Of a stretch of DNA of 9,455 nt, positions 4,737 to 9,455 are shown one piece after another; position 1 is the first letter of the stretch; the number at the start of each line of letters is the position of its first letter. The notes under the pieces are model-generated. The model did no database searches and was not told the origin of the DNA. It worked only from the letters and a program-made list of their open reading frames with translations. The translations under genes were made by a program, and so were the position numbers. This DNA is from Acidobacteriota bacterium. GTDB taxonomy: Bacteria > Acidobacteriota > Terriglobia > Acidoferrales > 2-02-FULL-67-57. Location of the stretch: NCBI GenBank assembly GCA_016210895.1, contig JACQTG010000207.1, forward strand, positions 1-9,455, read 5' to 3'.

Positions 4737-7013
4737 ATGAGCACAAGCCGCCGTGCTGTCCTTGTCTTGTCCGGACTGGTTCGGCGCCTGTTCACCTTTC
4801 CCACTCCCCCACCCACGGAACACACCGCTGCCCCAACGCTGGAACAGGCCGAGGTTCTTGAGACGGAGACTCCGAGCGAAGAAGTTCAGAGTCCAGAACA
4901 AGAAATGCAGGACCCGGAAGAACAGGAAGCGCAGGGCCAAGAACAACAGGGATGGGAGGAGAAACGCGCGCCGGCTCAGCCGGTGAGCCAAGCTCGCGTT
5001 CTTCCTGAGCCTCCTCCTCGTAAGCAAGCTCAGCCGGTGAGACCAGCCCCGGTGTCCCCCGCGCCGTCGTCTCCGCGACCGAAGCCGGCCCCAGCGACCA
5101 AGAAGGCAGCGCCCATACCCGTGCCGCGCGGCGCGCGCCAAGATGTGGTCGCGCTGCTGCTCCTCTCGGAGTATTTCCCGCCTGAGGACCTGGCCCGGCT
5201 GGTGCAGCGCAGCCAGGAAACCCACGCCTCCTTGTGGGACGTGCTGGCGGAGGAGAAAAAGGTCTCGGAGGAGATGATTGCGGATTTGTTCGCGCGGCGG
5301 CTGCGGATTCCGCGGGTGCGGCTCTCACATGAGATACCGGGAGAGGTGATCAAACTCGTCCCGGAGAAGCTCGCGCGGCGACATCTCTGCCTCCCGCTCT
5401 GGACGGAGAAAAACAAGCTCTTTCTGTGCCTGGGCAATCCCGCCGATCTGAATGCCATCCGCGAAGTGGAGTTCCATACTGGCTACACGGTTTCGCCCGT
5501 AGTGGCGACACGGAGTGAAATCCTGGGGGCGCTCGATCGGTACTACGGCGGCAGGCAGGATTTACTGGAGTTCCACCAGACAGAGGAATTGACTTTCTTG
5601 CAGCCGGTCGAGGATGTGGACCTGGATGAGGACGAATCGCGCGAGTCGGCCAAGCTGAGTCCGGTGGTCAAGCTGGTCATGTTCATGCTGGTGGAGGGCT
5701 TGCGCACCTATGCCAGCGACATCCACATCGAGCCGGGCGAAACCCAAGTGCAGGTGCGCAATCGCGTCGATGGATTGCTGCGCGATGTAATGGTGGTGCC
5801 GAAGTGGCTGCATGACGGCGTGGTCTCGCGCATCAAGATACTCTCCCGTCTGGACATTTCCGAGCGGCGGCGCTCCCAGGATGGCCACATGAAGGTGCGC
5901 TTCCGCGACCAGCAGGTGGATTTGCGCGTCTCTACCTTGCCCACGCGGGACGGCGAGAAGGTGGTTCTGCGGGTGTTGGGCTCGGGCAAAGGCATTCCCT
6001 CGGTGACGCAGTTGGGGATGGAAGAGGATGATTTCGAGCGACTGCTGCAGGCCGTGGAGCAGCCGCAGGGAATGATTCTGGTGACGGGCCCGACGGGGAG
6101 CGGCAAAACCACCACCCTCTACTCGGTGCTGGCGCGCAAGAAGACCCCCACGCTGAACATTGTGACCATCGAAGACCCGATCGAATTCCGGCTGCCGGGC
6201 GTGAACCAGGTTCAGGTCTCGACCCGAACCGGTATGACGTTTGCCAAGTGCCTCCGCTCCATCCTCCGCCAGGACCCCGACGTCATCCTGCTGGGCGAGA
6301 TCCGCGACCAGGAAACCGCCGAGATCGCCTTCCATTCCGCCATGACCGGCCACATGGTGCTCAGCTCGCTCCATACCAACACCGCCGTGGGCAGCGTCTA
6401 CCGGCTCTTGGAGCTGGATATCGAGCCCTTCCTGGTGAGTTCGTGCGTCAACCTGGTCATCGCGCAGCGCCTGGTGCGCAAGGTGTGTCCGAAGTGCCGT
6501 GAGTCCTACACGCCGGAACCCGCGCTCCTGAAACGCCTCGGGTTGGGGGAGCCGGAAGGGAAATTTATTCGCGGCAAGGGCTGCAACGCCTGCGGACAGA
6601 CGGGCTACGCCGGCCGCGAGGGCCTGTTCGAGTTGCTGGCGGTGACGCCACGGGTGCAGCGAGCCATCAGCGAACGAGCCAGCGAAGAGCAAGTGCTTAA
6701 GATTGCGCGCGAGGACGGGATGCATCTGCTGATGGAAGATGCCCTGCGCAAGATCAAGAAAGGGATCACCACGGTGGAAGAAGTGCTGCGCGTCACCTAC
6801 CTGCGCGAGGAAACTTCTTTGCGCTGTCCGCGGTGCGAGGCCACGATCCGGCCCGGTTTCTCGACCTGCCCGCAGTGCATGGCGGCGCTGCGCAAACTCT
6901 GCGCCTCCTGCGGCCAGGAGCTGCGGGAGGAGTGGAAGATTTGCCCCTATTGCAACAATCGCGTGGCCGAGGCGGGCGAGGCCGAGAAGCGTCCGGAGAA
7001 CTGGGTCCAGTAA
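4737..7013 (+). CDS. pilB: Type IV pilus extension ATPase PilB/GspE with C-terminal double zinc ribbon
   Basis: A 758-residue cytoplasmic secretion-type ATPase, about 190 longer than usual PilB. Residues 1-135 are a Pro/Glu/Gln-rich linker; about 148-272 resemble the GspE/MshE N-terminal domain; about 305-420 are the N2 domain (ASDIHIEP at 326-333). The motor follows with Walker A GPTGSGKTT (451-459), Asp box IEDPIE (478-483), Walker B ILLGEIRD (517-524), His box near TGHMVLSSLHTNTA (537-550) and the family zinc site C584/C587/C616/C619. After the normal end, residues 697-739 add four CxxC pairs (C697/C700, C711/C714, C722/C725, C736/C739), a double-zinc-ribbon tail. It would hydrolyse ATP at the inner membrane to drive pilin polymerisation. 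The ATG has AGAGGAG 6 bases upstream. It heads an operon with pilin genes, which favours a pilus over type II secretion, although HTNTA also occurs in GspE proteins. Confidence 0.93.
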   Translation: MSTSRRAVLVLSGLVRRLFTFPTPPPTEHTAAPTLEQAEVLETETPSEEVQSPEQEMQDPEEQEAQGQEQQGWEEKRAPAQPVSQARVLPEPPPRKQAQPVRPAPVSPAPSSPRPKPAPATKKAAPIPVPRGARQDVVALLLLSEYFPPEDLARLVQRSQETHASLWDVLAEEKKVSEEMIADLFARRLRIPRVRLSHEIPGEVIKLVPEKLARRHLCLPLWTEKNKLFLCLGNPADLNAIREVEFHTGYTVSPVVATRSEILGALDRYYGGRQDLLEFHQTEELTFLQPVEDVDLDEDESRESAKLSPVVKLVMFMLVEGLRTYASDIHIEPGETQVQVRNRVDGLLRDVMVVPKWLHDGVVSRIKILSRLDISERRRSQDGHMKVRFRDQQVDLRVSTLPTRDGEKVVLRVLGSGKGIPSVTQLGMEEDDFERLLQAVEQPQGMILVTGPTGSGKTTTLYSVLARKKTPTLNIVTIEDPIEFRLPGVNQVQVSTRTGMTFAKCLRSILRQDPDVILLGEIRDQETAEIAFHSAMTGHMVLSSLHTNTAVGSVYRLLELDIEPFLVSSCVNLVIAQRLVRKVCPKCRESYTPEPALLKRLGLGEPEGKFIRGKGCNACGQTGYAGREGLFELLAVTPRVQRAISERASEEQVLKIAREDGMHLLMEDALRKIKKGITTVEEVLRVTYLREETSLRCPRCEATIRPGFSTCPQCMAALRKLCASCGQELREEWKICPYCNNRVAEAGEAEKRPENWVQ
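4974..5041 (+). repeat. 14-bp direct repeat inside the ATPase linker
   Basis: GCTCAGCCGGTGAG occurs at 4974-4987 and again, identical, at 5028-5041, 54 bases (18 codons) apart and in frame. Both copies encode AQPV. This suggests the low-complexity linker grew by local duplication; it is also a possible slippage or recombination site. Confidence 0.6.
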
Positions 7014-7024
7014 TCCGACAAATC

Positions 7025-7759
7025 ATGGGCACGAGCGTGACCACCAAAGTCCGCGAGTCTGCCACCTGCCGCTGCGGGCGCATCCAGTCCCCGACCGAGG
7101 GTCCTCTCTGTCGCTCCTGTGGTACACCCTTGCAAATCCCTTTTTACGTCTATCGGCGCAACGCCGGCGGCGAGTGGGAGCCGGTGGCGGAGCTGGATTT
7201 CAAGGGCTACGCGGCCGCCATCAGCCGCACGGCGCGCCGTCCGCTCCGGCTGGGGCTCATTCTGCTGGTGAGCTTGGTCTTCGCCGTGGTGCTGTGGGGT
7301 TGGTGGTGGAAGTGGGAACTGGAGGCGGCCCAGCGGCAAGCGGAAGCCGAGGCCTTCGCGGAGCAGGGTACTGGAATCGTGCGCGTCGAACTGGAGGTCA
7401 CACCCGAGTTTGCCACTGGCGGGAAGCTGGTGATTAGCGGACGCACGAATCTCCCGGAGGGCACCCTGCTCGAAGCTCGCGTGCGCCGTCAGCAAACTGT
7501 GTTGGCCCAGGACTATCCCATCGCCGTGTCGAGCGGCACATTTCGCTCCCGCGAACTGGCCAATCGCGGCAGGGCCTTCCGGCCTGGGGAGTACGAACTG
7601 GACGTACTGGCTCGCTTTACCCCCTCGGCTCAGCCGGAGTCCGTGTTCGCTCGGGTCGGGCCGGGAGGGAAAAAACTCACGGGGTCAATGGTGGAATCCA
7701 CAGGCGAGAGTCCTGACACGAAGCAGGTGGCCTTTCGTGTGGGCATTCGATTGAACTAG
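7025..7759 (+). CDS. Zinc-ribbon single-pass membrane protein of the pilus operon, function unknown
   Basis: A 244-residue protein I do not recognise as a named family. Residues 15-32 hold a small zinc ribbon (C15-x-C17 and C29-x2-C32). Residues about 74-92 form one strong membrane helix, preceded by RTARRPLR, so by the positive-inside rule the zinc ribbon should be cytoplasmic and the rest outside the membrane. A short charged helix (about 97-113) follows, then about 120-244 look beta-rich (VRVELEVTPEF, GKLVISGRTNLPEG, PGEYELDVLARF), like an Ig- or carrier-type sandwich. The ATG lies 11 bases after the ATPase stop, with only a weak ribosome binding site, suggesting translational coupling. 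Frame-compatible starts further upstream would overlap the ATPase zinc-ribbon coding region and are not preferred. Its layout recalls inner-membrane alignment proteins such as PilN/PilP or GspC, without visible homology. A pilus-assembly role is inferred from position only. Confidence 0.75.
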   Translation: MGTSVTTKVRESATCRCGRIQSPTEGPLCRSCGTPLQIPFYVYRRNAGGEWEPVAELDFKGYAAAISRTARRPLRLGLILLVSLVFAVVLWGWWWKWELEAAQRQAEAEAFAEQGTGIVRVELEVTPEFATGGKLVISGRTNLPEGTLLEARVRRQQTVLAQDYPIAVSSGTFRSRELANRGRAFRPGEYELDVLARFTPSAQPESVFARVGPGGKKLTGSMVESTGESPDTKQVAFRVGIRLN

Positions 7760-7769
7760 GTCTCGGTCA

Positions 7770-8291
7770 ATGTCTCCGGCCCTCCACTCCCCTCAAGGCG
7801 TTCCCCAGGCAGAGCGAGCGGCGGGCTTTACGCTGCTCGAGATGCTGATGGCCGTGACACTGCTGACCGTCGGCTTCCTGGCTTTCTTCCCTTTGCTTTC
7901 GTTGACTGTGCGCCAGAGCGAGCTCAGCCACTACCAGACCACCGCCACCACCCTGGCGCAGCGCCACCTCGAGCAGATGACTCCGCATGCCTTTGATTCG
8001 GGTGGCGGATTCTTTGACCCGGAGGGAAACTGGATTCAGGTGAGCTGTCCCGTTCCGGGCACGGAGTCCTGCGGCAATCCCTTGAACGCCACCGGGGGGA
8101 TTGATTTCTCGGTCCCTCCCCTGGTCGGCTTCGCCCTTGTCTCCCAGGATGCGGCGGGCATGGCGTATGACCTGCGCTGGAACATTCGTATCGGGCCGGG
8201 CGGAATCAAGCAGTTCGTTGTCGGCGTGCGGGCTCAGCCGAGCGCCTTCCGTGTTCCCCTGGTGCATCTGCGCACTCTGGTGGCCCCATGA
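7770..8291 (+). CDS. Prepilin-type minor pilin, PilV-like
   Basis: A 173-residue protein with a classical prepilin N-terminus: a short leader ending in AAG19, then F20-T-L-L-E24, with Glu at +5 of the mature chain, and a hydrophobic helix to about residue 45. PilD-type prepilin peptidase would cut after G19 and methylate Phe. The rest, with Cys82-type residues in 'VSCPVPGTESCGNP' and a repeated Gly-rich segment, is a probable globular pilin head; a disulphide between these two cysteines is possible. PilV is assigned from its place ahead of PilW- and PilX-like genes, not from clear head-domain similarity; a GspI-type pseudopilin is the alternative. It begins 10 bases after the preceding stop, with only a poor ribosome binding site, and its stop overlaps the next start by 4 bases (ATGA). 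Confidence 0.85.
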   Translation: MSPALHSPQGVPQAERAAGFTLLEMLMAVTLLTVGFLAFFPLLSLTVRQSELSHYQTTATTLAQRHLEQMTPHAFDSGGGFFDPEGNWIQVSCPVPGTESCGNPLNATGGIDFSVPPLVGFALVSQDAAGMAYDLRWNIRIGPGGIKQFVVGVRAQPSAFRVPLVHLRTLVAP

Positions 8292-8941
8292 GGTTGCGTA
8301 AACCGAAACGCTCCCGCGGCTTTACCCTGCTGGAAGTGTTAATTGTGCTGGGCATTTTTAGCCTGTTTACTGCGGGTGTCTTCCAGCTCTTGCTCTCCCT
8401 CCAGACCGCCCAGGCCCATCAGGAGCGAGAAGCGCAGGAACTGCAAGCGGTTCGGGCGCCGCTCTACCAAATGCTGCGCGAGCTACGCCTGGTCGGTTAT
8501 CCGGGCAGAAGCAGTTTCGGCACCGCGGATCCGGCTCCCGGATTGATTGCCGCCGGGTTCATCCAGTTAACCTCCACCGACGTGGTCTTCGAGGCCGACC
8601 TGGATCTGAATGGAACGGTGGAGAGAATCGAATACCGGGTGGCAGCGGACGGTCAAAGGCTGTCGCGTGTGGTCTATCCCAAGCTGCTGGATGGGAGCTA
8701 CGGTGGGCCCGTTTCGAGCCAGGCCGCGTTTGTCCAGAACCTGGTCAATTCCACCCTGGCGACTCCCTTGCCGGTGTTTAGCTGGGAAGTGGATGCCGCG
8801 AGCCTGGAGCCCTTTCCGAACAATATCGCTCTCGTGTATGTCTCGTTGGCGGTAGAGGCCCGGCTCGATCCGCGCGGCCCGACCAAGACGCAGATCCTGC
8901 ATCTTGCAGGCGCCGCGCGGCGCATCAATCCCGGTTCGTAG
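8288..8941 (+). CDS. Prepilin-type minor pilin, PilW/GspJ-like
   Basis: A 217-residue protein with a basic leader (RLRKPKRSR) ending at G11, then F12-T-L-L-E16-VLIVL, i.e. Phe+1 and Glu+5, followed by a long hydrophobic and amphipathic helix to about residue 60. The head domain includes RAPLYQMLRELRLVGYPG, similar to the segment after the N-terminal helix of PilW and GspJ minor pilins, and a LDLNGTVERIEYRV stretch. The size also fits PilW/GspJ, larger than the PilV-like neighbour. It overlaps the preceding gene by ATGA, so the two are probably translationally coupled, and is followed 8 bases later by the PilX-like gene. It would sit in the pilus tip or priming complex in the periplasm and outer membrane. 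Confidence 0.87.
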   Translation: MRLRKPKRSRGFTLLEVLIVLGIFSLFTAGVFQLLLSLQTAQAHQEREAQELQAVRAPLYQMLRELRLVGYPGRSSFGTADPAPGLIAAGFIQLTSTDVVFEADLDLNGTVERIEYRVAADGQRLSRVVYPKLLDGSYGGPVSSQAAFVQNLVNSTLATPLPVFSWEVDAASLEPFPNNIALVYVSLAVEARLDPRGPTKTQILHLAGAARRINPGS

Positions 8942-8949
8942 GTGATTGA

Positions 8950-9455
8950 ATGGAGCGACGTCCACCAAGGTCCGGACAAGAGAGGCGAGCCCGCCAGGGC
9001 GGCTTCGCCCTCATGTTCATTTTCTTTGTCCTCCTTCTGCTCTCCGGGATTGCCGCCAGCATGCTCGCCCTGAGCATGACGGAAAGACGGGTGAACACTT
9101 CCTACCGGAACCTGGCCCAAAGCTACTATTCCTCGGTGGCCGGATTGGAGGAGGCGCGCAGCCGGCTGATGCTCTCCGCCCCCAATGCCCTCCCGGCTGC
9201 GAGCCTGCCCACGGCGGCCAACCAAGTCCTCTACATCGTCCATAGCACGACCGAGGATCCGGTGGTGCCGAACGACCCGGATTCGCCCTATTTCGACAGC
9301 GAGTATGCCCGTGAGTTCGCCGCTGGCGGGGTGGTGACGCTCGTGGACAGCAGCCAGCCGAGTGCGCAGACCCCCGCCGCCATTCCCTACAAGTGGGTGC
9401 GCCTAACGGTGAAGACCGAATACTCCTCGCAGCTCGACGTCAACCAGGACGGCAT
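8950..9455 (+). CDS. PilX-like minor pilin, 3' partial
   Basis: The frame is open from the ATG at 8950 to the end of the window, giving 168 complete codons. The start has AGGTGA (8940-8945) 4 bases upstream. The leader ends in RQGG, with cleavage expected after G18; the mature protein starts FALMF, so position +5 is Phe rather than Glu. A hydrophobic helix (19-41) is followed by ALSMTERRVNTSYRN and a Tyr/Ala-rich amphipathic helix leading to GLEEARSRL, the pattern of PilX and GspK N-termini, which also lack Glu+5. The visible head has DPVVPNDPDSPYFDSEYA and near the cut a LDVNQDG stretch that could be a Ca-binding-like loop. Order V-W-X suggests that PilY1 or another tip adhesin may follow; this lies outside the window. 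Confidence 0.83.
   Translation, partial: MERRPPRSGQERRARQGGFALMFIFFVLLLLSGIAASMLALSMTERRVNTSYRNLAQSYYSSVAGLEEARSRLMLSAPNALPAASLPTAANQVLYIVHSTTEDPVVPNDPDSPYFDSEYAREFAAGGVVTLVDSSQPSAQTPAAIPYKWVRLTVKTEYSSQLDVNQDG

Noticed and set aside
5562..6725. 387-codon open frame on the minus strand
   Set aside because: It is opposite the ATPase motor domain and its product is a His/Gln/Arg/Gly-rich string with no recognisable motif; a shadow of the coding strand.
6833..7024. Upstream extension of the zinc-ribbon membrane protein to a start at 6833
   Set aside because: It would overlap the ATPase zinc-ribbon coding region by 180 bases; the ATG at 7025 gives a compact protein with its own complete zinc ribbon just after the ATPase stop.
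1..9455. Mobile element, CRISPR array, tRNA or rRNA
   Set aside because: No transposase, integrase, regularly spaced repeats, terminal inverted repeats or tRNA-like cloverleaf was seen; gene content and composition look like a normal chromosome.

Overview
This is a GC-rich, densely coded bacterial window. All convincing genes are on the plus strand. It fits an Acidobacteriota-type genome: high GC, a PilB-type ATPase with a long Pro/Glu linker, and minor pilins in line with it. This placement is an inference from style and gene content. Myxococcota or Desulfobacterota relatives cannot be excluded.

Layout. Region 1 (1-3834) is a probable two-gene operon. The first gene is a 5'-truncated alkaline-phosphatase-superfamily phosphodiesterase/transferase with a very large insertion. 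It is followed 29 bases later by a fusion of a degenerate nucleotidyltransferase-like domain to a CDP-alcohol phosphatidyltransferase. This pairing suggests synthesis and processing of a phospholipid or lipid head group. A GC-rich hairpin lies over the stop codon of the second gene. Region 2 (3835-4414) is a leader with a candidate promoter and a single-domain PilZ protein with an intact c-di-GMP signature. Region 3 (4415-4736) is a 322-base gap holding a hairpin, an imperfect palindrome, a candidate promoter and a possible 20-codon leader ORF. Region 4 (4737 to the window end) is a type IV pilus operon: a PilB/GspE ATPase with an added C-terminal four-CxxC (double zinc ribbon) tail; a one-pass membrane protein with its own N-terminal zinc ribbon; and three prepilin-type proteins in PilV-PilW-PilX order, the last cut by the window end.

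How the genes may work together. The ATPase would power pilus extension and the three prepilins would form a priming or tip complex. The unknown membrane protein, sitting between ATPase and pilins, is a candidate structural or coupling part. The PilZ protein just upstream could bring c-di-GMP control. The most unusual points are the paired zinc ribbons in two consecutive pilus-operon proteins, the Asp-to-Glu change in the CDP-alcohol phosphotransferase signature, and the pairing of that enzyme with an unusually built phosphodiesterase.
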